A stretch of DNA of 36,993 bases from a virus, in the IMG/VR virus record IMGVR_UViG_3300034374_010332, positions 1-36,993 of that record; one strand, given 5' to 3'. Under the pieces are notes generated by a model. That model saw only the letters and a list, made by a program, of their open reading frames with translations. It was not told the DNA's origin and ran no database searches. Both the position numbers and the translations under genes were made by a program. Shown piece by piece: positions 7,834 through 16,285 of the stretch (position 1 is the stretch's first letter; each line of letters starts with the position of its first letter).

Positions 7834-10800
7834 GCGACAAGCTGCCGTCATGGATGAAGCCTGCGGACGATGAGGAGCAAGCGCCCAAGGGGCAGGCGCT
7901 TCCCTCGTGGATGAAGCCTGCGGACACAGTGCCGCCACCGGACCTTCCGGTCACACCGAAGTTGCCCTCATGGATGAAGCCGGAAGGGCAGGCCGATCCA
8001 CCCATCTACGAGCTACGCGAGCAGATTGACACCCCGCTCATCGAGGGCGGCGACATGGCCAACAACGCTCTGTTCCGCGCCACCGCCTATGTTGGTGGTG
8101 GCGAGTTCGCGCGCGGCTCGACGGAGCAGAGGCTTGGCCCGATCAGCAGGCGGCAGGGCACCTACATGCAGCTCAAGCCCGGCGAGTCGGTGGTCGAGGC
8201 TGACCGACGCCTGCGGCTGGCTCGTGCCAAGGGCGAGGTGCAGAGCAGCTTTACGAGCTTGATGGACAAGGAGGCGTTCAGGGCATCAGCAGAGCGCGGC
8301 GGCGGTTTGATCTCTCGCCCAGCGATGGGCGAGGACACGGCTTGGGGTGCGCTGCGCGAGTGGCCGTTCTTCCAGTTCGCGGCCAACGTTGCTGGCGGTG
8401 TCTACGGGCTGTTCGGCTCCGTCGTCACAGCGCCGTTCATGGGCGCGATGGTTGCCTCTAAGGAGGTGGCGAACGCTGCGGCGGCCATCACCTACAGGGT
8501 CACAGCGGACGATGCAGAGCTGCGCCACGCGCGGAACACGCTTGAGCACGGGGCTTTGTCGTCCGACGCAGAGCTGGAGCGTTTGGCCGCGCGGGCCAAG
8601 TTTGGAGCCACCGCCTTTGTGCAGGGGCTCAACCCAGCCATCACGGCGGCGGTGGTCGCGCCGGAAGGGGAAAAGGGAGCGGCCGTTGCGGAAGCCCTGT
8701 TCGAGTACCCGGTCGAGTCTTTGCTTCCGCTGGCGGCTTTGGGCCGCAAGTTCATGACCGTCGGCGGCAAGACGCAGACGTTCCATGTGGAGATTGGCAG
8801 CACGAAGATGCCTGACGGCACTGTCGGGCCGTCGGTCAATATGGACGTGCCGCTTCGCAAAGGGTCGACCTTCCAGAAGTTCAAGAAGGGTCGCGAGCTG
8901 TCGGATGCGGAACTGGCCGAGGTGCGCCGGGCCGCTGAGTCCGGTGTGCTTGACGTGGGCGATGGTGACTCCGGGCAAATCCGGCATGACGTTGACCTGA
9001 GCAAGGTCGTCGACGGTGCTGTCGTGACGCGAACGATCGTCTACCCGGAGGAGTTCAAGCTGAACCGGCTTGGCGAGGCGGCCTTCAACCTTCTCGGCCT
9101 TGCGGACACTGGCGTCAGCAAGGCGACGCGCGGGTTCGTCAAGACGGACACTCCTCGAGTGGTTCAGTGGGCGCTGTTCGATGTTGCTGACCCGTACCGC
9201 ACGCTGTCGGCCACGCTGTCGGAGCAGGTCAAGTCAGACATCAAGCTCGACCCCCGCTTCAAAGAGGTCATCGGGGAGATCACAAAGATCGGCAAGCGCA
9301 AGGGCGACACGCCGATCACCGACGAGTTCCGCGCCAAGCACGAGGAAATGTTCGGCTCTCAGTACCCGCCCGACAGCGACCAGCGTCGGGCTGAGGCTTT
9401 GTCTACCGTCGACATCGTTCGGGCGATGGAGGGCTCGTTCACGCGCCACAAAGGTGGCGGGACATACGACGCGAAGCGGGAAAGCGGGCTAAGCGTCACG
9501 GTGCAGTCAGTCGTACCCATCGGCAACAGCAAGCAGGGCCGCTCGCGCATCTTCGAGCACCTGCAAGAGAGCATTGGGCTTACGCCAGATGAGGCGAAGG
9601 TGGCCGTTGGGCTGATGGAGCCCATGATCCCCCGCATAATGGAGCTGGCCAAGCGGACAAGGGAAGCTGGCGGGAAGCTGCAAGACGCGGACTTGGAGGG
9701 CATCCCCGGAATAGTTCAGGCGATGGATGACGCAGCCATGCTGTCGCTGGCGGAGGCGGACCCGCAGTTCCGCAAGGCTTTGTCGGAGGCGCGCTATGTC
9801 GCCGGGGCCTACGCTTTTATTGCCAGCCGCATGGAGAAGTCGCTCAAGTCGATGAGCAACAAGGAGAAGCAGGTCTGGAAGCAGGCGCTGTTGCGGCGCA
9901 TCGACAGGACGCGACGCGGCGTGGCTTGGGACGAGTACGTCAACCTGAGCTTTGAAAGCACCGACGCGCTAAACATGACCGTGAAGTACCGCCCGATCAG
10001 CGACGCAGAGCTAAACGGACGCTTCAAGCGGGCTCTGGTGGCGATGAGGGAGTACCAGCGGTCGAGCGGCGACGAGCTGGCGGAGCTGCCCGTCTCAGAC
10101 ATCGGCGTGCTTGAGCAGCAGACCTTCATCGAGCAGTTCAAGAAACACCTCAAGCGCATGGCTGAGGTCGAAGACCTCGAGGGGCAAGCGAAGGTCGACG
10201 CCATTTCGGCCAGAGTTTTATTCGCGCTGCGCACCGACTGGTCATATCGGGTGCAGTCCTCGCCGGAGTCGCCACGCACCGCCAAGGTCTTCGCAGAGCT
10301 GATGTCTGACCCGACCAGCAAGATGTCTCGGTTCCGTAAGGCGCTGGTGGACTTGCAAATCGACATCGCGAGCAAGATGGGTGTCGACCCGGCCATCATC
10401 GCCGACAGCTTCGACAGCTACATCAGCAGGGCGCTGTACGATGGCATGCTGAGCGCGGAGGACACTTTCGCGCGACTCGGCATGCCGGGTGTCATGGGGC
10501 GGAAGTCGCGTCAAGAGGGCCGCTTCCGGCGACGACGCACGGACACAGAGTGGGAGGAGCAGCTTCGCGATTGGGCCATCGCTGGGGAGATCCAAGCCGA
10601 GACGGTGCTCTACAACACAGCCGAACAGCTCCTGCTGCTTTCTGGCCAGATGCGCTATTGGGACGGCATGTGGCGCATGCTCAACAAGTCCGGCCTCGCT
10701 TCGGAGGAGTACCGACCCGGCTACATGAAGATCGCCACGACAAAGGTGGCCGGCAAGGACCGGGCGGCGAGTAGCGACCCGTACAACTTTCTGTTCGGCA

Positions 10801-12773
10801 CGATGGCCGGCAAATACATCGACCCGCGCATCGCTCGCCAACTCAAGCTGGACGAGGCCATGCTCAAGCGGGCACCCGTGGTGATGCGCATCTGGAAGTT
10901 GCTCAAGACGGCCTACAACCCGCCCGGCTACCACATGCGCAACCACATCGGCGACACCAACAACATCATGTCGCGCGCAGACCTTGGCCTGTCGGAGTAC
11001 CGGTCGTTCTTCAAGCGCGGGCACAACATGGTTTCGCGAGCACGACACGGTCAGATCGTCGGGCTGGACCGCAGCAAGGTGTCCCCCATGATGAAGGAGG
11101 CCATCGACGCCGGTCTGATCGACCCCGACGCCGCGACGCCGCGCATCACTGGCGACATGGACAACATCACCGAGGCCGGGATTCGTCTCGGTGACATCCT
11201 CGACAGGTACACCCCTGATGAGGACGCGCTCGTCGAAATGGAGAAGGTGGGCTCCGCGCTGCTACACCTGCGCCTGATGAAGACCCTGCCGGAGCGCATC
11301 AAGGGCATGCCAAAGAAGGCGCGGGACTCCGCCCAGCGCATCATTGATGCAGCCGTCGAGGTCGAGCAGAAGCAGCAGGAGGGCAAGATCGTCAGGACCA
11401 CGCTGTGGACGCGGGGTGCGGCAGCTCTCGAGCAGGTTTATGAGGAGCTGCTGGACACGTCCATCGCTCGCATGACGCGAGCGCAAGAGGATGCCCGGCG
11501 CATGACGGCGTACATCATCGCCCGCGAGAAGCTGTCCATGACGCCAGCCGAGGCCACACGGTGGACGCTCGACACCCTGCACGACTACAGCGACAAGCCG
11601 TCGTGGATGGCCTCGATGCAGTCCGGCCGGTTCACCGGCATGATCGCTCCACCCTTCCTGACCTACGGCTACAAGCAGCCAGCGCTCGTCATGCGCACGG
11701 CCATCAACAAGCACGTCCGCTTCCTCACCATGCGCGCGATGACCGAGGGCATGACCTCGTGGCTTGAGCACAGCTACCTCGACAGCGCCGACTCGCGAGC
11801 TGAGGACGAGGCGAACCGCATGTCGCTGGCGCTGGCGCAGATGGCTGCGCTTACACCTGCCGGCCACCACCGCTTCTTCGTCGCCTCTGCCCGCGAGCTA
11901 GCTGACGCGCTGGAGGACGTTGGAGCGCCGAAGGGGTTTGTCAGGGCGACCCGCGAAGGGGATGTCGCGTACAGCCTGAGCCTTCGCGACATCGGGAACC
12001 TGTCGAACTCTGTGCTGGACTTCGATCCAAGCGGTGGCGCGCTGCGCGTGCTGGCCCGCCAAAACCCGTTTACGCGAGCGACATTCACGCTACTGGACCC
12101 TGACCTTCAAGACCCCGTCTCGTTCACGATGGTCGACCCGGCGCGGACAGACGGCCTCGAGTGGCACGCCCATGTCACGTCGATGCTTGCGTCCATGTTT
12201 GTGCCGTTCTTTACGATGGCGAGGGAGGGTAAGGCTGCCTTCGACATCGTCACGGAGGCGTCGGGGGGTAAGCAAATCGCCCGCAACAAGCGTGGTGGTC
12301 GGCTCGGCACCCTGACAGCGATGCGTCCGTTTGCACAGGTTGCGCGCGTCAGCCCTCTCGACCACGTCGACATCACGATGCGCCTGCTCGCACGCATGCG
12401 CGGCCAGAAGACTGACCTTGCGCGCCGCCACGCTACCTTCATCGGCAAGATAGACCCGTCCACTGATGAGGGGAGAAGGGATTTGCAGCGAGCGAAGATC
12501 AACTATGCCTTCCGAACGGTGTGGACGACGATGCGCATGCTGGAAATGCTCAAGGGATCTGGAACCATGAGAAAGGAGTCTCAGAAGTTGCGAGAGGCGT
12601 ACACAAAGACGATGCGCAGGTTCGAGGCTGGAGAGGCCGTGGACGATGACAGCCTCTGGCAGGGCAACGCGGACTTGCGCGAGCGCTTCTACCAACTATA
12701 CGATGCCGCCGCTGGCACCTTTTCCGACTACCTCAGAGGCATGGATGGCATGGGAACGACCGAAGAACGCTGA
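7830..12773 (+). CDS. Giant internal virion / polyvalent-type protein (1647 aa)
   Basis: 1647 residues, the largest gene here. It opens with three copies of LPSWMKP at residues 5-11, 24-30 and 45-51, separated by Pro/Asp-rich linkers. Residues about 165-210 form a Gly/Ala-rich hydrophobic stretch (FAANVAGGVYGLFGSVVTAP) that could enter a membrane. The long central part is charged and helical. Around residues 1030-1045 is NPPGYHMRNHIGDTNN, resembling a motif I associate with large polyvalent/ejected phage proteins. Length and position fit a T7 gp16-like ejection protein. No lytic transglycosylase motif is evident in it. An enzyme activity cannot be named from sequence alone. Confidence 0.65.
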   Translation: MSDKLPSWMKPADDEEQAPKGQALPSWMKPADTVPPPDLPVTPKLPSWMKPEGQADPPIYELREQIDTPLIEGGDMANNALFRATAYVGGGEFARGSTEQRLGPISRRQGTYMQLKPGESVVEADRRLRLARAKGEVQSSFTSLMDKEAFRASAERGGGLISRPAMGEDTAWGALREWPFFQFAANVAGGVYGLFGSVVTAPFMGAMVASKEVANAAAAITYRVTADDAELRHARNTLEHGALSSDAELERLAARAKFGATAFVQGLNPAITAAVVAPEGEKGAAVAEALFEYPVESLLPLAALGRKFMTVGGKTQTFHVEIGSTKMPDGTVGPSVNMDVPLRKGSTFQKFKKGRELSDAELAEVRRAAESGVLDVGDGDSGQIRHDVDLSKVVDGAVVTRTIVYPEEFKLNRLGEAAFNLLGLADTGVSKATRGFVKTDTPRVVQWALFDVADPYRTLSATLSEQVKSDIKLDPRFKEVIGEITKIGKRKGDTPITDEFRAKHEEMFGSQYPPDSDQRRAEALSTVDIVRAMEGSFTRHKGGGTYDAKRESGLSVTVQSVVPIGNSKQGRSRIFEHLQESIGLTPDEAKVAVGLMEPMIPRIMELAKRTREAGGKLQDADLEGIPGIVQAMDDAAMLSLAEADPQFRKALSEARYVAGAYAFIASRMEKSLKSMSNKEKQVWKQALLRRIDRTRRGVAWDEYVNLSFESTDALNMTVKYRPISDAELNGRFKRALVAMREYQRSSGDELAELPVSDIGVLEQQTFIEQFKKHLKRMAEVEDLEGQAKVDAISARVLFALRTDWSYRVQSSPESPRTAKVFAELMSDPTSKMSRFRKALVDLQIDIASKMGVDPAIIADSFDSYISRALYDGMLSAEDTFARLGMPGVMGRKSRQEGRFRRRRTDTEWEEQLRDWAIAGEIQAETVLYNTAEQLLLLSGQMRYWDGMWRMLNKSGLASEEYRPGYMKIATTKVAGKDRAASSDPYNFLFGTMAGKYIDPRIARQLKLDEAMLKRAPVVMRIWKLLKTAYNPPGYHMRNHIGDTNNIMSRADLGLSEYRSFFKRGHNMVSRARHGQIVGLDRSKVSPMMKEAIDAGLIDPDAATPRITGDMDNITEAGIRLGDILDRYTPDEDALVEMEKVGSALLHLRLMKTLPERIKGMPKKARDSAQRIIDAAVEVEQKQQEGKIVRTTLWTRGAAALEQVYEELLDTSIARMTRAQEDARRMTAYIIAREKLSMTPAEATRWTLDTLHDYSDKPSWMASMQSGRFTGMIAPPFLTYGYKQPALVMRTAINKHVRFLTMRAMTEGMTSWLEHSYLDSADSRAEDEANRMSLALAQMAALTPAGHHRFFVASARELADALEDVGAPKGFVRATREGDVAYSLSLRDIGNLSNSVLDFDPSGGALRVLARQNPFTRATFTLLDPDLQDPVSFTMVDPARTDGLEWHAHVTSMLASMFVPFFTMAREGKAAFDIVTEASGGKQIARNKRGGRLGTLTAMRPFAQVARVSPLDHVDITMRLLARMRGQKTDLARRHATFIGKIDPSTDEGRRDLQRAKINYAFRTVWTTMRMLEMLKGSGTMRKESQKLREAYTKTMRRFEAGEAVDDDSLWQGNADLRERFYQLYDAAAGTFSDYLRGMDGMGTTEER

Positions 12774-13098
12774 GCAGCTTGCTGAGGACATCCGCGACAT
12801 GACTCGCGACCCCGTCCGCTTCGGCGCGTTCATCAAGTCGAACCCCGTCCGCGCGGCTCTCCAGTCGCTGTGGCGACAGGGCACAAACGCCTGCATGGAC
12901 GTGCGGCTGGTCGCGAGCTACGCGATCTACGCCACCATGCGCCTCGACCAAGAGAACCTTGACCGGCAGCGCGAGAGCATGAACCTCGAGCTGCGCGTCA
13001 AGGAGCTGGAGAAGCAGCTCGAGTCAATCAAGTCCGGCAGCAAGCCGGCCAAAAAGGCCGCGACGCGGCGTCGGACGCAGAAAGCGTCAGGAGAGTGA
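12745..13098 (+). CDS. Small hypothetical late protein with C-terminal coiled coil
   Basis: 117 residues from the ATG at 12745, which overlaps the giant gene by 29 bases; the in-frame start at 12646 is deeper inside that gene and reads as low-complexity sequence. Residues 1-60 are helical with an RFGAFIKSNPVRAALQ stretch. Residues 70-100 form a heptad-like coiled coil (LELRVKELEKQLES), and the last 15 residues are basic (KKAATRRRTQK). It could be a chaperone or assembly factor. Not recognised. Confidence 0.6.
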   Translation: MAWERPKNAEQLAEDIRDMTRDPVRFGAFIKSNPVRAALQSLWRQGTNACMDVRLVASYAIYATMRLDQENLDRQRESMNLELRVKELEKQLESIKSGSKPAKKAATRRRTQKASGE

Positions 13099-13099
13099 A

Positions 13100-13912
13100 A
13101 TGAGTGGCAGCCTGTTCCTCACCGAAGCAGAAAAGGTGCTGAATCCGAACTACATGGCGTACCTGTCATCGAAGCTCGGCAGCCACATCCTCCCAGTCCA
13201 TCGCGTCCACTCGGCCAACGTGTCCGACCTTGCGGCTGGCGCGCCGCAGACCGTCGACGGTGGGTCGGTGTCGCTCGAGGAGCGCATCCTCGTCGCGGGC
13301 CAGACCGACAAGTCGGAGAACGGTGTCTACGTTGTCGACGTAGTCGGCACCGGCAGCAACGGCTCGTGGACCCGCGCGAAGGACATGGAGGCCGGCGACA
13401 TTCTGAGCCCCGCCTCGATCATCGTCGTCCACGAGGGCTCGACGATGGCCGACGCTGTGTTCAAGTCGACGAACCTCGTGAACAAGACGGTGGGCACCGA
13501 CGACATCGAGTTCGAGAACATCGAGCCCCGGCAGCTTGGCGTGCCGAACATCGCCGGCATCGAGAACAACGCCTACCTGCCGTTTGAGATCGAGATCGCC
13601 ACCAGCGGTGCTGGAAGCGCGAACGTGGACGTGTCGGTCCCCGTCGACTGCGAGGTCACGGATGTCCGCGTGGTCAAGCTCGCCCTCACGGGTGGAGCGA
13701 GCGACACGGTGCGCATCATCAACGGCACCGGCTCGGACTACATCACCGACGCGATGTCGCTCAACACCGTGACGGCTGGCGGGATCGTGCGTCCCTCCTC
13801 GCTGGACCAGAGCCACGTCGCGCTCTCCGCTGGTGACACGCTGCGTGGCACCTTCACGGAGGGCACGGATGACTGTCAGGCCAAGGTGACGGTCGTCTGC
13901 AAGCCGCTGTAG
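13100..13912 (+). CDS. Fibre-like virion protein
   Basis: 270 residues, preceded by a good AGGAG. Residues about 48-130 match a module common in phage fibre and tail proteins: a covered strand, then ILVAGQTDKSENGVYVVD, then GSWTRAKDMEAGD, then a strand with an EGST turn. Residues 150-270 form a second beta-rich domain with a Gly/Thr-rich C-terminus of the kind seen in small trimeric surface proteins. It sits between the giant gene and the lysis genes. Attachment or head-fibre function is likely but not proven. Confidence 0.65.
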   Translation: MSGSLFLTEAEKVLNPNYMAYLSSKLGSHILPVHRVHSANVSDLAAGAPQTVDGGSVSLEERILVAGQTDKSENGVYVVDVVGTGSNGSWTRAKDMEAGDILSPASIIVVHEGSTMADAVFKSTNLVNKTVGTDDIEFENIEPRQLGVPNIAGIENNAYLPFEIEIATSGAGSANVDVSVPVDCEVTDVRVVKLALTGGASDTVRIINGTGSDYITDAMSLNTVTAGGIVRPSSLDQSHVALSAGDTLRGTFTEGTDDCQAKVTVVCKPL

Positions 13913-13919
13913 GTGAACC

Positions 13920-14249
13920 ATGCCTGAGCCATCCGCGACAAGGTTATCCATGTCGATGAAGGAGGTGGTTCAGGTGCTCGTGCTGGCCGTAGGGCTTGGC
14001 GCGAGCACAGTGACCACCTCCAGCAACGTCACAAAGGCCGCCAACGACATCGGCAAGTCCGTCTCGGCGCTCGAGAAGGACGTGCGCGAGGTCCGTGTGC
14101 GCACCGAAGGCGTGGCGAAGGACTACGCGCGGATCGAGCGACAGGTCGAGCTGCTGGGCGCTGAAATGCGCGACCTGTCCACTGCCGTGGCGGCTTTGAA
14201 GGCCAGCACAAACGAGCCGGTCAAGCACTCGGGGCGAGGCAGGAAGTGA
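13920..14249 (+). CDS. Small membrane protein with coiled coil (lysis-region)
   Basis: 109 residues. One predicted transmembrane segment at about residues 15-32 (VVQVLVLAVGLGASTV) is followed by a coiled coil at about 40-95. The shape is that of an inner-membrane anchored periplasmic or cytoplasmic rod. It sits just upstream of the endolysin, with overlapping GTGA, so it may be a holin, antiholin or accessory lysis factor. AGGTGAACC precedes the ATG. The assignment rests on topology and position. Confidence 0.55.
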   Translation: MPEPSATRLSMSMKEVVQVLVLAVGLGASTVTTSSNVTKAANDIGKSVSALEKDVREVRVRTEGVAKDYARIERQVELLGAEMRDLSTAVAALKASTNEPVKHSGRGRK

Positions 14250-14779
14250 TCGACGCCCGTGACCTACAGGCCGTGTTCGACGACATGGGCATCCGCTACT
14301 TCAAGGCCCGTCGCTACCTGCGGCTCTCGAAGACGGGGGTTGTCGAGGAGCTGCCGGATGACTTCTTGCCGGCGACGAAGCTAGTCGTTCAATACGCCGA
14401 CGCACTCCGCGAGTTGCATGGCAGCGCCATCATCTGCGGCAACGGCTACCGTCCGGTCGACTACAACGAGCGCGTCGGTGGTTCGAAGAACAGCGCGCAC
14501 ATCCGTGGTGCAGCGATGGACCTCGACCCGACACGGGGCCACAGCGACTTCGCCCTGCTGTGCGCTCGAGCGTGGCTCGGGACGAAGCGGATGCACGGGC
14601 TCGGTGTCTACAACCGGCGTGTCCACATTGACGTGGATCATGACGGCAGCGTCGGCAAGCGCGCATGGCCTCGCAGGTGGGTTCCCAGCAGCAAGCTGGC
14701 CCGCCTTCTACGCAAGGCCAAGAAGCTGGGAGCCATCGACCTCGACGCCCACATCCGTGGGGACAGCGTCGTGGCGTAG
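14246..14779 (+). CDS. Endolysin, M15-family zinc peptidase
   Basis: 177 residues. It cuts peptide bonds in the peptidoglycan stem or cross-link to free progeny. The M15/VanY pattern is plain: GYRP (67-70), then YNERVGGSKNSAH with zinc ligand H85, D92 in GAAMDLD, and the second ligand in VHIDV (H127). There is no signal peptide, so export needs a holin. The start is a GTG overlapping the upstream stop (GTGA) behind AGGAA. A holin-like gene and spanin genes follow directly, completing a lysis cassette. Confidence 0.85.
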   Translation: MIDARDLQAVFDDMGIRYFKARRYLRLSKTGVVEELPDDFLPATKLVVQYADALRELHGSAIICGNGYRPVDYNERVGGSKNSAHIRGAAMDLDPTRGHSDFALLCARAWLGTKRMHGLGVYNRRVHIDVDHDGSVGKRAWPRRWVPSSKLARLLRKAKKLGAIDLDAHIRGDSVVA

Positions 14780-14788
14780 GAGCGAATC

Positions 14789-15043
14789 ATGGAACAGACC
14801 ATCGTCGGCATCTACGATGCCATCCCCGACAACGCCAAGCCGTATGTGATGCTGGCCCTGCTGCTGGTGGTGACGCTCGTTCACGGCCTCGCTGCGTTTG
14901 GCGTGCCGACGAAGGGCGCAGCTCGCCATGTCGGCAAGGCGCTGAACATCATCGCCGGCAACTACGGCAAGACGCCCAACAAGGCCGACGGTGATGATGA
15001 TGACGAGCCCTCGTTGGCCGGCGTCCGTCGCCCTCGACGATGA
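14789..15043 (+). CDS. Holin-like small membrane protein
   Basis: 84 residues. One hydrophobic segment at about residues 18-38 (PYVMLALLLVVTLVHGLAAF), then a glycine-containing amphipathic helix, then an acidic DGDDDDE run and a basic RRPRR tail. A single membrane span with a charged C-terminus directly after the endolysin fits a class III holin or pinholin-like protein. TAGGAGCGAATC precedes the ATG. Its stop overlaps the next start (ATGA). The function is inferred from position and topology. Confidence 0.55.
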   Translation: MEQTIVGIYDAIPDNAKPYVMLALLLVVTLVHGLAAFGVPTKGAARHVGKALNIIAGNYGKTPNKADGDDDDEPSLAGVRRPRR

Positions 15044-15417
15044 GCATCATCAGGGCAGTCGCCAGCCTGCTCGAGGCTCTGACGCTTTGGCTGCGCCATC
15101 GCATCAAGCTCGAGAGCGAGCAGGTAGAGCGTCAGCGCAAGCAGGACTACTTCCTGTTGCTCAGGAGAAGGGACGATGCACTTGCTGTGGGCGATGCGGT
15201 GGAGCTTGCTGCCCTTGACGCTATGCTGCGTGACCGCATGCGGGCAGAAGAAGGCCCCCTCCCCGACCCCGAAGACGGTGGTGGTCGAGAAGGGGGCCTT
15301 GTACCTGACGGAGACTCACGTCTGCCTATCGAAGCGACAGTACCGGGAGTCGCGAGCCGACATGGAGGCTTGCGTGTCGGCTCTCACGGCGTGTCGCCGT
15401 TGAGAGAGCGGTTGTAA
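15040..15417 (+). CDS. Inner-membrane spanin-like protein (Rz-like)
   Basis: 125 residues. The N-terminal 20 residues (MSIIRAVASLLEALTLWLRH) are amphipathic to hydrophobic, followed by a charged helical stretch to about residue 75. From residue 47 onward another gene is read in a second frame, and the C-terminal half here is Gly/Pro/Arg-rich, as expected of a passenger frame. Gene pairs of this form (Rz with embedded Rz1) disrupt the outer membrane after endolysin action. The weak membrane anchor keeps confidence moderate. Confidence 0.5.
   Translation: MSIIRAVASLLEALTLWLRHRIKLESEQVERQRKQDYFLLLRRRDDALAVGDAVELAALDAMLRDRMRAEEGPLPDPEDGGGREGGLVPDGDSRLPIEATVPGVASRHGGLRVGSHGVSPLRERL
15176..15403 (+). 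CDS. Outer-membrane spanin lipoprotein (Rz1-like), nested gene
   Basis: 75 residues, wholly inside the preceding gene in another frame. A strong binding site (AGGAGAAGGGACG) sets the ATG. Residues 1-22 form a signal peptide ending in a lipobox-like CCVTAC, giving a lipidated cysteine, followed by a Pro/Lys-rich linker (GQKKAPSPTPKTVVVEKG) as in Rz1 proteins. The C-terminal part keeps three cysteines. This is the expected outer-membrane half of a spanin and implies a Gram-negative host. Confidence 0.7.
   Translation: MHLLWAMRWSLLPLTLCCVTACGQKKAPSPTPKTVVVEKGALYLTETHVCLSKRQYRESRADMEACVSALTACRR
15251..15300 (+). repeat. 10-bp perfect inverted repeat inside the nested spanin genes
   Basis: AAGGCCCCCT (15251-15260) pairs with AGGGGGCCTT (15291-15300) around a 30-base loop. 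It lies in DNA read in two frames, so two proteins constrain it. No T-run follows on either side, so a terminator is unlikely. It may affect translation of the nested gene or be chance. Confidence 0.4.
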
Positions 15418-15438
15418 AGCATCTGCTTTGGTCTTCTC

Positions 15439-15484
15439 AAAAAATCGCCCGCCCGGCCACGCCTCGCCGTGCGACCGGGCGGGC
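15439..15484 (-). terminator. Intrinsic terminator of the leftward early operon
   Basis: GCCCGCCCGG (15447-15456) pairs perfectly with CCGGGCGGGC (15475-15484). On the minus strand the hairpin is followed by CGATTTTTT (T-run 15444-15439). It lies about 50 bases beyond the stop of the leftmost minus-strand gene and between converging operons. The plus side has no T-run, so it may only weakly stop late transcription. Confidence 0.8.
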
Positions 15485-15535
15485 TGCACCTACCCAGCGC
15501 CCGCGCTCGACGGGTTGGGTTGGGTGGTCTGGTAA

Positions 15536-15901
15536 TCATCTCATCCTCGCGAGGACAGCGAGCGCATAGGCCCGCCCGTGTTGCGGGTCATGCAGCGCAC
15601 GCGACCCGGTGGCGTAGGCTCGCAGGGCGCACTCGATGTCCCCGCCGCATCGCCGACGCCAGCGCCGCAGGATGCGGACGCCCTCGAGCCGCCCGATGGC
15701 GGGGATGTGCAGCGCCCAGCTCGGCCAGCGTGAGTAGCGCCGCGCGACCTGCATGAGCCCGGAGCAGCAGGCGTTTTTCGCCATCGTGTGGCCCCGGCTC
15801 TCGACGTGGACGATGGCCTCGACCAGCCCGGCGGGCAGGTCCGGGGTCGGTGGCGTCCAGTGCCACGACAGGGCGGTGAGTAGGACAAGGGTGGTCATCA
15901 T
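15536..15901 (-). CDS. Secreted lytic transglycosylase-like protein (SLT fold)
   Basis: 121 residues. A short hydrophobic leader (MMTTLVLLTALSW) suggests export. Three SLT-type motifs follow: a catalytic-type E34-S35 in IVHVESRG, GLMQV at 48-52 and AYATG at 95-99. Proteins with these motifs cleave the glycan strand of peptidoglycan. The length matches a minimal domain. AAGGAG lies six bases before the ATG, behind a GCGGT/ACCGC hairpin. It is the last gene of the leftward early operon, not part of the late lysis cassette, so entry or envelope modification is as likely as lysis. Confidence 0.7.
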   Translation of the reverse strand: MMTTLVLLTALSWHWTPPTPDLPAGLVEAIVHVESRGHTMAKNACCSGLMQVARRYSRWPSWALHIPAIGRLEGVRILRRWRRRCGGDIECALRAYATGSRALHDPQHGRAYALAVLARMR

Positions 15902-15913
15902 GCTCTGCTCCTT

Positions 15914-15926
15914 GCGGTGCTACCGC
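15914..15926 (-). promoter_or_regulatory. Hairpin at the RBS of the transglycosylase gene
   Basis: On the minus strand GCGGT-AGC-ACCGC spans the stop of the upstream Xre gene and is followed immediately by the AAGGAG of the transglycosylase gene. It has the same placement as the short hairpins before genes in the 19.9-27.5 kb array. Confidence 0.5.
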
Positions 15927-16282
15927 TTGTCTCCGGCAAGACGCTTGCGCTGCTCACGCAGTTGCCTGCGCTCACGACGAAGCTGCCTCGCTTGTTCCTG
16001 CTCGTTCTTCCACTCAACGAACAGTCTCATGCGTTCCTTGGCCACCTCATACGAGCTGGTCAGGTCTTCGGATGCGCACTCCAACGCCCTGCACATTTCG
16101 CGGATGCGCGCGAGTTGCGGGGCTCTGGTTCCGTTCTCGTACCTGCTGATGGTGACGCGGCCTGTCCGATCCTCCATCCCAAGCTCTGCGGCAAGCTCGG
16201 CCTGCGTCATGAGCCGCGCCTCGCGCAGCTCCCGCAACCGAGTGCCGTCGAAAACGCGCATGGTCTTTGGTGGTTTCGCCAT
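15920..16282 (-). CDS. Xre-family regulator with C-terminal coiled coil
   Basis: 120 residues. A helix-turn-helix occupies about residues 14-60 (LREARLMTQAELAAELG, then VTISRYENGTRAPQ), the classic Cro/CI-type pattern. Residues 75-120 form a strongly charged helical tail (QARQLRRERRQLREQ) likely to oligomerise. It probably controls genes of the early region. Four bases separate it from the upstream resolvase gene in the same operon. Repressor versus activator cannot be told. Confidence 0.75.
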   Translation of the reverse strand: MAKPPKTMRVFDGTRLRELREARLMTQAELAAELGMEDRTGRVTISRYENGTRAPQLARIREMCRALECASEDLTSSYEVAKERMRLFVEWKNEQEQARQLRRERRQLREQRKRLAGDKR

Positions 16283-16285
16283 CCT

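Noticed and set aside
15251-15300. Intrinsic terminator inside the spanin genes
   Set aside because: No T-run on either strand and a 30-base loop; it would truncate both spanin messages.
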